Source: Aulostomus chinensis
Lineage: Eukaryota; Chordata; Actinopteri; Syngnathiformes; Aulostomidae
DNA: 64,000 nt
NCBI GenBank assembly: GCA_037954235.1
Contig: JBBMOA010000009.1
Span: forward strand, 26,984,626-27,048,625
Direction: 5' to 3'
Positions 1 through 13,700 of the stretch are shown piece after piece (positions within the stretch are counted from its first letter, which is position 1; each line of letters begins with the position of its first letter). The position numbers and the translations under genes are program-made. The notes beneath the pieces were generated by a model. It saw only the letters and a program-made list of their open reading frames with translations, searched no databases and had not been told where the DNA came from.

Positions 1-2660
1 AAAGTGTAGAGCTTTCTCGTATGTCAGCGGACTAATTTGCACAATCTTTGTGGGTTTTTAGAGCGTGGTTGACAGGACGCATCTCTTGGGCTCCTTAGTT
101 TTGACAAATGTGATCTGTGACCTGCGTTTAGCTAAATTTGAGCAGCCCAAGCTTGAATTTGTCATCTTCAGGATGAATACATCAGAAGCGAACGGTTGGA
201 CGGTCACCAGCTTCTGAGCACTATTGTCTGCTAACACAGTGGAGACGGTAGAAGGCTTGAGGCCGCACTCACGCGCACTTCAGCTGAGTTCCTATCACAT
301 GTGTGTATCATAGTGCTGCCTCAGTATTTGTGCAGTATGTTCAAGAGGACAATGCTGTGATGAGTCACGAGCGATACTATAAATCTACACCAGACTCTCG
401 ACGCCTCCCGTAAGTCAAAGCAGCTCAAGGCGTAGATGGAGGGACACATTTTTTGTGAAAAAGCAGCTTCATGCTTCATGCTTGCGTCCTCCTTTGGTCT
501 GTAAAGAAAAAGATAAATATGGAAACACGCTTTTATCAAGCACACCTTGTCATGACCAGCGTTAAATCGTCTCAGATTATCATGTCAGATTTAATCATTG
601 CTTGCTTGCCTTGCAAGAAACATAATTCATCCACACTTCAGGTTGTACGTTTGATCACTGGCTTGTTTTAGTTTCATGTGGATGCTACCAGCCAGCAAAG
701 ACCACTTCCCAGTGGAGTGCTTATGTAATCTGTATTGGCTCTATGCTTCAGTTCCTCTTTTGAGTATGTACATGCAAGAACATCCCTCCAGTGTGTGTAC
801 TCTCAGTGCTTTTACAGCTCCCTTGTCACTGAGGATCAATGTCAATGTTTGGCTCAGTGTCTCTCTCCCCCTCTTTAACATTCCAGTGTCCATCTTGCAG
901 CGGCACAGGGATATAGCATTTCTCTCTATTCCTTTTTATTTTGAAGTGGCATGATGGTCAGAGCGAGTGAAGGTATCCCACCACCCCCTCTGCCTTGACT
1001 TACTCCCCTCACTCCTCACTGCTCTCTTCCCAACCCCCGCGAGGGAAGAGTTATTGCTCAATGGGAGGGCCCTCTGGCCCTGTGTGCATCCCGGATTAAG
1101 CTGAACACACACCTCACACTCCCTCAAACCACTAAAGGCACATGCTCCCGCCTGTAGCCATGGTTCCCTATAGAGGGAACAAAAAATGAGCAGAGTGCTG
1201 CCTGCAGTAGCCTCGGCCTCCCTTTTGTCTGTCCGCCATCCTTCCCCCCACTGATAATACTCCTCTGGTAGCTGCAGGGACCTTCAGGATGCACGCATGC
1301 ATGCTGATCACTGATGGAGACAAGCTCTCTTCAGAGGAATGCACTGGTGTTTTTAATGGCCACCGATGGCTGCTGATAGTGCCCCTTTTGACTCACGGAG
1401 CAGGTTTAGCTGTAGATTTCAGACGCCAGATATGGACTTTCATGTGCAATTAGAGCTTACACACATGACCACTGAGTAACAAGTAAAATGATGGGGGTGA
1501 AACACAGCAGCCACACAATATGGTGTAATTATGCAGTAATTGTCACTGCTGTGTGCCCAGTCTGCGGCAGCCGACCTAATGTGGTATTTTAATCATCAAG
1601 GGGAGCATGAAGGACGAAGCATCAGACCCGGCTTCTGTCTGCAGCTGCAGCGGAGGGGACAGCGCTTCTGGGCATTGTGCTGGAGCTCGCCGTGTTATTT
1701 TGGTTCATGTAGACACACTCAGGATGTGGCTCGCTGCCAAATCCGCGTTGTGTGTTTCTTTCTGTGTGTTTTTGTGTCTTGAGGGTTCAGCCCTCCACAC
1801 CCTGTCGTGCTCAGACAGCGTCACGTTGAGCACAGCAGAGCACGCCGCGGCCTTTGTGTGCAATTACCACAGAGAAAGACACAACGCATGTGTTTGTGTG
1901 TTTGTTTATTGCATTCAGATTATTGCACAAGCAGAGCAAATATCGTTCATGCACATAAACTCAAATTCAAATTTTATCACTATCATCAATTTTGTCTGCA
2001 AGGGATCATTTGTGATATGAAAAGAATAAACTGAGTTGATGAAAACTTAAAAAAAAAACCTGAATTATCGTTGTGCTGATATTTAAATCCATTTAGTATT
2101 TTTAGTTTTAAGTAAAGGTTTGCCAGTCGATGGGTTTTCGTAGATTTAACTGATAACTGTTGCCCCTTGGAATTGACAAGACGGACCTGAGCCATGCAAA
2201 TCATAGTTTAAGTATGAAGGTTTTATGTCAAATAAACAATATCATATTCACTGCTGTTGCACGTGAACTTTTGGTTGGTCACTGTGAAGCGTTTCCCCTC
2301 CAGCAGATCAGACCATGTAAACACACGCCAGAGGCAGCAAACACACACAAGCAGCGTATGCAGATTAGAATAAACTGATGATCACTCATCCAATCTGCAC
2401 AATTAGCATGGTTTGTGCCACAGTTTCTGGCTTATCTTGAATTATGCATAATCTTAAAACAACAACAACAACAAACGGGGATTTCTTGATTCCTGAATGA
2501 AAAGCCAAAAGTGGTGAGTTTAAAGGACTTGTGCTTTGAACACTGAGCAATTGCTCTTATTTGTCTTGAGCTCATTGGTGATGCTGCCAGGGGTTAATAG
2601 GGAACTGCAGGGGAGCCTTAGGTCTGCCCACAGGAGGGAGTTTAGGGTCAGGGGTCAAGG

Positions 2661-2692
2661 AGGTGGTGGTGGTGGTGGTGGTGGTGGTGGGT
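2661..2692. repeat. (GGT)n microsatellite
   Basis: Ten or so GGT units followed by a G-rich patch. On the plus strand this is guanine-rich enough to form a G-quadruplex in principle. Confidence 0.9.
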
Positions 2693-3071
2693 GGGGGGCT
2701 GGTGGAGGAGCTGCAATGTGGAGTAAACATCTGTTCAGGAGCACATTTACTTTAACAATGCAAATGATGTGTTTTTAGGTCAAAGTCAGCCTGTAAATAA
2801 TAATATTTGTCATGAATCTGTAGACGCTCAACAATAATGCCTCATTCTGGTCTTTCATCTGACAACAGACGTTTAAAAGGATTGCAGCTCCTGTCTTCCT
2901 GGTGGCTTGTCAAGTGATTGTATGTTTAAGCAACACAACAGAAGTGTTGCGCTCAATCATTTTATACTGCTTCCTTTTTGTGGGAAAACCTGTCTGAAAG
3001 GAAATAGATGGGTTTGGGTATTCTGGCCCTGCCCTGCACTGCGGCAGAGGCAGAGACTCTGGTGTCTGAGA

Positions 3072-3112
3072 AGGAGAGAGAGAGAGAGAGAGAGTCAGAG
3101 AGAGAGAGAGAG
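3072..3112. repeat. (GA)n microsatellite, interrupted
   Basis: Two blocks of GA dinucleotides separated by a short GTCAG interruption. Confidence 0.9.
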
Positions 3113-5694
3113 CGCGCTGCAGGACGCGGCAGCACCTCATCACACCCCATCAGTAATCAAAGATCAGCATCCATCTGAACAGATGTGTGTACATGGATAC
3201 ACTCCTCTCTCTTCATGAGACCAGTTGTGTTTTTCGTTTTTTTTTTTGTTTTTTTTTGCTTTCTTGCTTGTGTCAAGACGACAATATGGCAGACTTACAT
3301 GAGGATGCACACAAGCTACTCCTGGAACGTGCTGTTGTTCTGCTGTGTCTTTGCAGAGAGTTAAAGTGCGATATGAACACGCCAGCGCTCCGGGGTGTCC
3401 ACTCCGAAGCGTAACCGCTCTTATGTCACCGCCCAGAAAACCACAACGATCCTGAACTCTGGCTCACCGTCCCAAGACGTCCAAATCCAAATCCACTTTA
3501 TTCTTTTCCTGGCTGCGACTGACTATCATCTTGAACATGCAGCCTAGATAATAACATCAATGTAATACAGTTTTTAATTCATTGATTTTTAATGTCAGCA
3601 CTGAGATAAAGCTGTTGTCTCTATTATGATTTCATGAACTGATATTCTGATTCGTTGAAAATGTCTGTGCATCAGATTTAATCCGCTGAGCTGTGTGGCC
3701 CAATGAATTATCTTGGTGTGGCTAAACGCTCTCACTCCCCAGCCTTTGTCCGTGGCCACGCAGTAATCCTGAGTCCGACTGACCCACTGCTTGTGCAGGA
3801 GACAAAGAACATTTCCAAGTTGGCGGCGTCTGGCAAAGTGTTACCAAAATGGTAGAGCCTAGAAGCTCACTGGGCTGTGTGATGCTATTTCTCCATAACC
3901 GAGCCCTCGAGGTACGACAAGCTACAGCTGAGTGGGCAATTGAACTCTCTGTGCCTGTCCAGATGTTGGCCTAATTTACTGGGACTGGCAGCGTATGTGG
4001 CCCATTTACATGTCCTCACACCCAGTGTCTGCGTGTCTGCGGATGTGCAATGTCAGCCTTCACCTCAGGTGTCCCAGCCCTCGCGACCATCACGCGCCAT
4101 TCATCTTGATTTTGCCAAAGATCAGCTTCCAGTTCCTCCTGTCATCACCATCACACCAGCTCTACTGGTGTGGTACTGTAGGACAGCTGGAACAGCTGGA
4201 ACAGCTGGAGGATTACTTTGTGAGGTTCTCATTTCGCTTTTACCATTTCATCATCTGACATACACAGAATAAATCATGTAAAATGTACATTTTGCCTGAT
4301 GACATCAGCATGTCGCCTGGATTGGAGGATATCGGTGTCAACCTGCCAGCTAGGCTTTACCTGCGCGCTGGGTCTATCCAGGTCATCGTCCTGCTCAATG
4401 ATGACTTGTACCAGGATGTTGTTGATTGGATTTGACTAATTACATGTTCAAGTTCTATTTTCCCTGCATTTGTGCGACATCCCATCACATCTCTTCTTAT
4501 CAACCCTACAAATTCCACTATTGTCGTCAACTGCATTGCAGCAAATTTTGAGGAATCAGGAATCGCATCGGGATGAGAGCTGTGATTTACACCCTGAACA
4601 TTAAGCTCGGTATAAATAAAGCAGGGCTCTGACACTAAATTTATTCATCTTGATCCTCATTGAGTCACATTTCCACATTTGACTTGTTACAGACATAATT
4701 TACCAGGAATAAACCCAGAGTAACTTCAGTTGTTTCGTCGACTCAACCTGCACGGTTCCATCAGACCATGTTCGTGGCAGTTTGGAGTCCGCCGCTCTGG
4801 GGGACGAGGCTACGCGAGGACGCTCGGGCTGCCGGCACCCGCGTCAGATTCTGTGGCATCAAGCCACTTTCAGCCACCTTGGCATCTGGCAGAGACCAGA
4901 TGCGGAGCGTTTGAAGACAGATGAGAGCAGCAGCTTGTACACCTTCAGAAGACAGAGAGAAGGATCCAAGAATTCCAACAACTTGTGAGACGAATGTTTG
5001 CCAAGCGCCGTATCTACATATCAAAGGAAATCCTTCATTCTCATTGTTCCATTCAGTATTTTTTTTATTTAAAATCATCTATAATATCATCATTCCTCTT
5101 TCCTTTACAAGATTACTTTGTTAATAAGGTTAATTAGTGACTATGAAATCTGTTCAAGGTTGAAGTGATAGAAAATGATGGTAATCCTCATAAATCCTGA
5201 TTGTAATTTGCGCGATCCTCCCGGAGTCGTGTTGTGCGTGCGTGCAGGGACGAGGGGCCTCTTCAACAGCCTGATCACTTCTCAAGGATATGATGGAAAT
5301 CTCGCCTGACTGACGGAAGTACAGACACACGTCTGCACGTCGTCGTGGAAAAAGGATCAGGGAAACTTAAGTGCCGTGTTCTCAGTTGCTGTTGGAAATG
5401 TGCTATATTTACCAATAATTTCCAGGTTAACAAGATAGTACTTACAGGTACTATTAGTTAATGGATGAAGTACATATAATTACTAAGAAAAAAAAGATAC
5501 AAAACACACTTTACTCGAGTAAATATATTCACTATATATTACCAAGAGCTACTTCACACAGTATTTAATCATATTCTCAAGGAGTTTGGTGGCTAATTGT
5601 AAATGAATGATTCATAGTTTGTTTGTTTGTTTTTTTTAAGAGAAAATTTTAAAAAAAAAACTAAAAAAGAAACGAGAACAATGACTTAAGGGTG

Positions 5695-8461
5695 CCGGAC
5701 AGGGCAAGCTTTATTCAATACAGCAAAACAAAGACAAAAACCAAAGAGGAAAAAAAAAAAAAAAAAGTTCAATTTCCAAAATAGATTTTAAACAAATGTA
5801 CGTCAACCCAAAAAAGGGCAACAAAAAAAAATATAGCTACCAAATAAATATTCACACAAACAACAATATTTTCAAGTGACATCATTTTGGATGTCTTACA
5901 GTGATTATAAAACAAGAGACGGTATGTACAATCATACAACTGTAGTAGACATGCTTCGAGGGTGGACTGCATCTTTGTACCACACACACTGACTACAACA
6001 CAAAGGCTGCGGATTAACTGACATGGTCCGTGAGCCGCCCGTCTACCCGTCTTCAGAAGGCCTGGCTTTAGCTCCCCGACCCGAAAGAAAGATATCAAGC
6101 CTGGCAATAAACGCATTACTGATGCTGCAATAATGGCAGTCACATGTGGGGATGGAAGCCGAGCCTCTCTGCCCGCACACACAACCAAGAGCCAGTCTCC
6201 ATTTCCTATGCCGAGTTGTTGCTAGGCAATGCTGAGGAATTTGGTGTGTGACCATGAACTGGAAGCCTTTGTGAGAAAATCGCCTCGGTAAGTTCCTGCG
6301 CGTATGCGGGGCAGTGAACACACCACCAACACACGCTAGCCGCCTCAGGGAGACATTTCCAAAACAACATTATGCCGTTGAACTAAAACCCAACTACATG
6401 CTCGTCAACACCCCCCCCCCCCAACAAAAACAACAAACAAAATAATAAAAGCGAAAAATGGAAAAATAGCTCTCTTTGGACAGGGCCAGCCTGTGCATTG
6501 TGATTATTTAGTCCCATGTTATTTCCTTTATTTCCTCACACACTAGCCCTTTATTCAAGATGATTGTTAGACTTTTGAAGTAGAATCCCAATGATAAGAA
6601 GAGTTCATCTACAAAAACAGATAAAGGCCGTCCAAAATAGATCAACAACGAATTCATTATTTAAATACAACCGTTCAATATTAAATAGAAAAACAATTTA
6701 ATCAACATGAAACCGTTTCATTGAAATACAACCGTTAAATATTGATTAAATGGGATTTTGAATGCAACTTTAATACATCTCATTCATTGTTTACATATTT
6801 TAAGAGTTCTTTTTCCTTTTTCCAAATGAACTTTTCACCGTCAACTCACTCAAGCAACTTATTATTCAACCTCCTCAGTATCCATCAAGATGATGTAAAA
6901 TTGTACTGTTCACATATTCGGATCAAATTCATAGCTCAACATCATTATTGATTATTTCGATAAACTGGCAGCTACTTGCATGGGGGTGGGGGTGGGGTGG
7001 TAAACACGGATCAGCAGCCTCTTTGTACAGCAGGCGGTGGCGTCGGTCCGGGTGTCTGTGGAGCGCTTTAGCATGACCGGGTTCACAAAGCTGCGTCTTT
7101 ATTGCCACACAGGTAAGCTTGCATCACAAGCACTTAAATCCTTATTGCTCGATGGTTCGAAGCCCAGGGATCAAAGCTGCACACCTGTAACCATGAAGCC
7201 AAAGATTTAAGCTCAGGAAAGGAGGGGGGGGGGGGTTTGCTCCGTAGTCACCTACTCTAAGTGCTGCCTTTTATTGGAGGTCAGGAGATTAACAAGAGTG
7301 CGAAACATAAAACTACAGTCATCTTGGAAGGGTACAGTCAAGTTGGGAGTGCTACATCGCAAATGAGAGGAATCCACAGAATCTCAATGACTTCTGGGTG
7401 GGAAAGGCATTTTTTTTTTTTTAAACTGCATAATACCATTTGAGAATTGTTGAAAAAACTCTCAACAATGCAATGCTACAAATCGTTTCAGAGGAATATT
7501 TGAAACCAGACGTGCTCATGAACAGCCTGACTCAGGTACTCCATGCCTTTAACAAGGTCTCAAGCTCTCACGTTAATAAATAACACACCTCCTTTGTGTT
7601 AATGCTCTTGGTCACAACAAAAGCACATGTTCTCATCTAGTAAACTGGATCGCTGAAACACTGTGTGACAGCAGCGACACCGGAAGCTCAGCTCGACTTC
7701 CCCGTTTTGCGTGTCCTCATTTCCGCTGTTGTGTTGTGCACATGGAGCTGCTTCGGCCTTGCGCGCAGAGATCCTGCGAGCTGCCGAGAGCAACGCAACC
7801 ACACATCAACAATCCATGCAGGTTTAACGCCTAAACCGCCGTCTGCTAGCAGCCCTGCTCTCAGTGTAGCAGCTCTTAACCGTCCCACTACCTCCTCCTC
7901 TTCATCTCTGTGCTTCACAGGCCTAAATGGGGATGCCAGCGACAAGCTAGTTCACACCTTACTAAGAGGGATGTGCAGGATTTTGCAAATTCCTGACAGA
8001 TTCATGCTAGATTTATTTTTGTATTTAGAAAAATATCCATTGAGTGGTTTGAGAGGCATTTACATCACAAGATTAAACGTCACACGGGGCACAGTTCCAG
8101 TTTTGGACGAAATCAACGTGTGCCTTGACTGAATCAGATAGATGTAACACCAGTGGAGTTGCATACTGTTTACAGGTGGAGAGATGACAGCTCATGATCA
8201 AACCTTGACTGATATTGTTTGTTGGAAAGCAAGATAAACAGTAGTGGAAAAAGATGGATGTGCGCGCTAAAAGGTTCAGGAGCAAGTGGACAGCGAGGTG
8301 TCCACCTCTTCTGAGGGGTGTTTGTTTGGTTTCTGGGGGGGTAAGGGAAGGATTCAGCAGGAAGCCCTGATAAAACCATCGTGCCCACCCCCCCTTCCCC
8401 AAGACCAAAGAGGCAGGGGCTGGGGGTCGCATGTGAAGACTGTAAACCAAGAGGTCTTCCC
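5695..8461 (-). other. rnd1: Probable 3' UTR of rnd1
   Basis: This begins right after the rnd1 stop codon and runs to the candidate poly(A) signal at 5710-5715. No coding exon is recognised inside it. It contains AT-rich blocks, a C run at about 6410-6422 and a G run near 7226-7235. Open frames on both strands, including a 155-codon one at 7665-8132 (plus), lack recognisable domains and are read as chance. The extent rests only on the poly(A) hexamer and is an inference. Confidence 0.45.
5710..5715 (-). terminator. rnd1: Candidate poly(A) signal of rnd1
   Basis: AATAAA on the minus strand, followed by about 15 bases of mixed sequence and then a T-rich stretch on the RNA-sense strand, the usual arrangement of hexamer, cleavage site and downstream U-rich element. 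It would end a 3' UTR of about 2.75 kb. Weaker hexamers closer to the stop codon lie near 8011, 7270 and 7097, so shorter transcripts are possible. Confidence 0.5.
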
Positions 8462-8707
8462 TCACATGACCGAGCAACTCTTGGTCTTCTCCTTCTTGAA
8501 GGTGGAGGAGAGCAAGTCTGACTTGCTGGGCAGGTGGAGGAGTCTTTTGGAGAGGCGGCGGTTGGGGCTGGACTTGGGGAGAGGCTGCAACTTGTTGATG
8601 CACGCCATGGCTGCGGTGCGGAACACGCTGTGGATGCTCTTCTCTGAGGTGAACGCTGAGCACTCCAGGTAAGCCTCCGCGCCCAGCTGCTTGGCCATGG
8701 CAGAACC
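8462..8707 (-). CDS. rnd1: rnd1 coding exon 5 (terminal)
   Basis: Encodes residues 152-232 and the stop. Acceptor TTCCAG precedes GGTTCT. It holds the G5 motif, the basic C-terminal region with SKRLLHLPSKSD, and the ending KTKSCSVM. Confidence 0.97.
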   Translation of the reverse strand, partial: GSAMAKQLGAEAYLECSAFTSEKSIHSVFRTAAMACINKLQPLPKSSPNRRLSKRLLHLPSKSDLLSSTFKKEKTKSCSVM

Positions 8708-10741
8708 CTGGAACACAGAACGTGATGAAGGGCCATGGCTGACTCTTCTGGCTGGCAACAGGTGACTCGTGTTTATGACCTCACTGTCATCGTAACAAAA
8801 GATAAAAGTCATCCAATAATAGTCCGTCACGTAATTCACCGGGTCACCAGTTTTCTATCTGACCATCAACTCTTCAAGTTTTGATCCGCGTCTTTGCCAT
8901 AATCTTTAAAACGATAAATTTCGTTGAACTGTTCTCAAAATAGAGCAAAAGCAGACGTTCTAAAGGTTCTCTTTTTTAAGTGACTTTTTCACGTCAATTA
9001 CTGCAAAAGGAACAGCAGCTGTTGACTAAATGTCGTACACACCGTCACCAGGTTTTCCCAAAAGTTACACCTTTTTGTTTGTTTGGTTTTTACAGTGGAG
9101 ACGAACATTGCTGGTATGTCCGGTTTACTGGTTCACATTAGAGATGCAACCTTAAGATGAAGTTATTCACAACTTCCAGGAGGATGAGACGATGGTAATG
9201 AGAAGCTCCACTTGACATTTACTGATATGCGAGGTGTTCAAAATCACATGTAGCAAACACTGCGTTTAACACTGAATCGCCCACCGATTGACTTGCATCT
9301 CACCTGCTCGTAGGTGATGGGAGTCTGTTTCTGATTGGACAGCTCCATCAGCGTGCAGACGTCCGTGCGCAGGTCGGTCTTACAGCCGATGAGCAGGATG
9401 CGTGTACTCGGGCAGAAATCCAGGATCTCAGTTTTCCACTGTAGACAATGGAAATAAAAAATTAATCATTTTACCAACAAATGAAAACATGCACACACGC
9501 AGCACATCTCAGTCTGTCAGAATGATTTCACTTAAAAAAAACAACAGGACTATGACAACGTTTCACAAAACTTCACCTTTTTCAGACTGCTGTCCACAGT
9601 ATCTGGGCGGCTGATGTCAAAACACAGCAAAACTGCATCCGAGTCACTGTAGCACAGAGGTCTAACGTTGTCGTAGTACGGAGAACCTTAAGACGGCGAA
9701 AAACAGAAGAATTATTCATGAGGATTAAAAAAAAAAAAAAAAAAAAAAAGTGCAGTTCCATATGGCGAGTGGAATGAATCATGCCATTTACAGATGTTCC
9801 CAAGGTTCCTCAAAAGCTTTGCTTCCTAAAAAAAACAAAACAAAACCCTCCATGTTGCACGTATCATTGTGATGTTGGGTCATTCAGCCCAAACGGAGGT
9901 TCTGTTTGTCGGGGGTGCATTTATTTGCAGATCCATTTCCTTTTCAATTTGTTTCCACGCTGGCACGGTGTGCTCCTTAAGTGCACTTATGTTGAAAGTG
10001 TGCGCTTGCAGCATAATACTGCTGATGTGTGCGCCACAAGATTTAGAGGACTGTAGCACAGCCACCATTTTGAAATACTTCAGTGCTGCCACATGCACGT
10101 ATATTCTTATCATAGGCACAGCCGTTAAGGCGGTATTATTTACAGCGCAAAGTTTCTGATTTGATCTGGTGATTATTTTAAGTGGAAACTGTCTCAACAA
10201 TCGGTTACTGTGACAACAGGCTGTTGGTCAGGGAGAAGAGGGTGAAGCAGCAGCAGCAGCAGAGTTGTGGAGCGGGAGAGGACAGCTGCAGGGATTATAT
10301 GAAATCGGTATCACTTCCCCTGCTGAGCCTCACTTTGCTGTCCCTGAAACTGCCTTCTCGCTCTGCTTCTATATCCTCACCGGCATTTCAGAGGGAGAGA
10401 AGATGACAATCAAGCACTAAATCCTCATTGATCTTCTCTTGCAGTAGATTACACAAGTGGAACGGTGGGGCAGGCAGACGCTCCCACTCATGCTCAGAAT
10501 CCTTAAGTAAGCCAGCCAGCCCCCCCCCAAAAAAACCTCTGCTCAGCGAGCAATACCTCCAGTCCCTCTGTTACCACAGCAACAGCCTTGGAACCCACCA
10601 TCTACATCAGCCACTCCTCCCACCTCTCCATAAAGGCTCGCCTTAACTGCCAGTCAGTCAATCATTTTACACCACAAACTGCCCACCCACATATTGTTGG
10701 GGACATTCCTCTGTTCTGCAACACACCACAGACAGGCACCA

Positions 10742-10777
<36 letters not shown>

Positions 10778-13700
10778 CACTTTTTGAATGTGACAACAGC
10801 CAGAGGTGAAGCCAATCTATGATAAGATGGAACAGAAGAGCAGCAGCTCAGCAGGATTAAGGTGTTTACTTTAGGCTCCATGTGAATATGGAAAGGGATC
10901 CAGTTTTCCCCTTAAAGCTACACACAACAAAAGCAGTTTGTGTAATCACTCATTAGAAATTACACAATCATCCTAATTGATTTACAGCGTAGAAAGTAGT
11001 GTAATAGAGGGAGAAAAAAAAATATGTCGGGAAAACACACCCACAACATGAATGTGTGCATACTGATCAGTTTCATGAATACTTAATGACTTTCCATATT
11101 ATCAAAGGGTAAAACTGAATTTGCCAGCTGCCGGGCGCTGTGAGTGGAATAATGACAAGCTGTGGTGAAATTCCTCAGGGCTCCATGTCCTGAAGAAAGT
11201 AAACATCGCTGTGAAGGAACAAAGGCAAACACTTGTTGTGTATTAATGTTTGGATCAAAAAAAAAAAAAAAAGAAGGATGCCAAGCTGCTGTTTAATAGT
11301 AAAACTGAAAACATTCTAATTAAGTAGGAGTGTGTTTTTACAAAGACGACAGACGCTGAAGCCTGAGGAATGCATATTCAATCGTTGCTCTAACGCCGTT
11401 CACACGTGGGACCGGAGCAGGAGAGCCACGCTCATCTGTGAGACGACTGTGTGTTTGCTCGCTGTGAAAATTGACACACATTAAAAATCAAAACAATTAG
11501 CACCACTGGGATGATGAGACTGCTCGTGTGTGTGTGTGTGTGTGTGTGTTGTGACAGTGAGGTATTTCACAGGAGACACAGAGCACTCTATAAATCCCCT
11601 CAATCTCCTGTGAGGGGTCATCACACAGCCGGGAAGCCTGGGTGTGATTCTGCATTAAATGACCACTGATCTAAATGCAGCAATCAATAGGAAGCTGTGC
11701 AGGGGGTCTGAGACCCTCAGCAATTAAAGGTGACAAATTGGATTCCCTGCCAGGAAGGACGGCATTTCTTTGGTGAGCCGCATCGCTAGAGAAATTGATT
11801 CAACCTCTCATTTTCAACCATATAGGAAATTTTTTTAAAAAGAAGGGGGAATAAAGAAACCTCAGAGGCTCCACAGATTTGGGGGCAGTGGCAGGTTTGG
11901 GAGCAGGCCCTCCTCCCTCCAGGATCATGTTTTAACTCTTGGCAGAAAAAGCTGTTTCTATTGTGGTGAGAAAAGAAAACCAGGAGGAAGAGAGGAGGGA
12001 AGGCAGGAGTGTATCCTACTGAGGCGGATCACAAAGAGCCCTCCTATGCCATTAATCCTTCACCCCCCTGCAGTCTAATATCACAGAGCACCAGCCTCCT
12101 TCCCTCCCTCCCCTCCCCTCCCCTCTCCAGTGGAACGACACTGAGAAAGAGTTGGATAGACGGAGCGATGCACATGCAGCGCCTAAGCACGGCCCAAATG
12201 TCTCCTGTCTTTCTTCCTCTCAACAGCACGCCTCTACAACAGATGGAGAGTTTCTGAGGCGTGAAGACGGCGCCTGACTAACTGGCGAATGGAAGGAAAA
12301 GAAATGATCACAACTAAATTCCCGCGGCTGAACTCCACTCCATCCGCCTTGATGGTGCGATGCCCAGAGCCAAGTGTCGGGGTGGAAACTGGGCCAGAGT
12401 AGAAGTAGGCTCCGTCTCCCCGAGACGACGGCCCGCGTCAGAGCGTACAGGTGGGGGAGGGGAGAATCTGCTGTTCTGTGTGTGCATGAGTGTATTTTTG
12501 TGCATGTGTGCTAAATCAACTGAGAGCTCCTCTTCATCATTAGCACACAGACTCCTCTCTGACAGAGAGAATGCAGGGGTCAGACAGATTAATGATCCAG
12601 TGATGGGATGACTCACAGATTTGGGAGGAGAGCGGTCCGGCTCCTCCGCCTACATCCAGCCAGCTGGGAGCTGTGATGCCGCTACTGCAGCTTAAAACTG
12701 ATACCACCGTATAGAACGCGTTCGGCACAAATGTGTCCACTAGTAGAGATTTGCCGTTTCTACCGTGGAACCATGAGGCAAATCAGCGTAATAAGGATGG
12801 CGGAAGACAGTGAGGACAGGAGCAGGAGCCCAAACCGACAGAAGTGGAGGGAGAAGAACCCGCAAGGTGCTTTTACTTGTCTAAAAGTTCCTAAATTAAA
12901 ACACAATCCAATGCGATGAAGCACAGTGTTTTTTTTTTTAAGATTTCTAAATGAAATTTACAAAACCATAATGTGTATCCTGATAAATAATGTAACTATG
13001 GAATAGAGGAGAACTCGGGGAGGAACCTCCACCACAAAGGCTACACGGGAGTATGAACAGACCACCAACAACCCATCCTTAAGATGCTTCCCAACAGGCT
13101 GGAAGGTTTGTTGGACCTCAGACCTACAATTTGAAGAAGATTATTTAAAAAGAAAAAAAAAAAAATTTCACACAGACTCAAGGTATTTCATCAAAAGTTG
13201 TGTGATACATCAAAAAAAACACAACCCCAAACCCCCACCAGTGACGTAAATTCATCTTCAGGGCCCCGGAGCAACAATTTGAACATTTTCTTCCACCCTT
13301 CTGCAGCCACAGACCTGAGATCAGCCACCAAACACACAGAGCATTGCATCAGACGATTCCAGTGCTGGTCTGAATCCCAGCTGAAGCCTCCTGCAGGGAG
13401 CCATCGAACGCCTCTTTTGTTCCTGAGCATCACCGCGCCTGAACTCTTTCCGAGCTTCACTCTCTAACTTCACACTGTCAAAGCTCATTATCACAGGCCG
13501 GACGGTGAAGTCGAGCCAAAACTACCGCGTGTTCAAAATAATCCAAAACTCCTGGACTGCACTGAGTCAGAGTCAAAGGTTAAAACAATTAACAATACAA
13601 GAGGAATCCTGCTGGTGTGTTGTGCCCACTGAACTGTTTGACTGTGACATCGTTCACTCTCAGCTAATGCGGGTGTCTGATGAATATAGTAACACAAATA

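Larger units (their letters stand above)
1..5690. other. Intergenic stretch downstream of rnd1, no gene recognised
   Basis: I find no exon with recognisable protein homology on either strand. Open frames are short and lack family motifs. Contents: a 7-bp-stem hairpin at 1163-1180, a (GGT)n run near 2661-2692, a two-block (GA)n run at 3072-3112, and several AATAAA hexamers (for example near 4266, 4615 and 4706) that could be chance in AT-rich DNA. In human the gene next to RND1 on one side is CCDC65; nothing resembling it was seen here. A small or fast-evolving gene or a noncoding RNA cannot be excluded. Confidence 0.5.

Noticed and set aside
7150..7165. GGTTCGAAGCC, a tRNA B-box-like string
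   Set aside because: Flanking bases do not form a T-arm or acceptor stem and no A box lies at the right distance, so no tRNA gene or clear tRNA-derived SINE.
7665..8132. 155-codon plus-strand ORF opposite the rnd1 3' UTR
   Set aside because: No domain, no splice context, antisense to a likely UTR.
8073..8736. Long minus-strand ORFs overlapping rnd1 exon 5
   Set aside because: Other-frame shadows of the real rnd1 terminal exon, which reads KSCSVM at its end.
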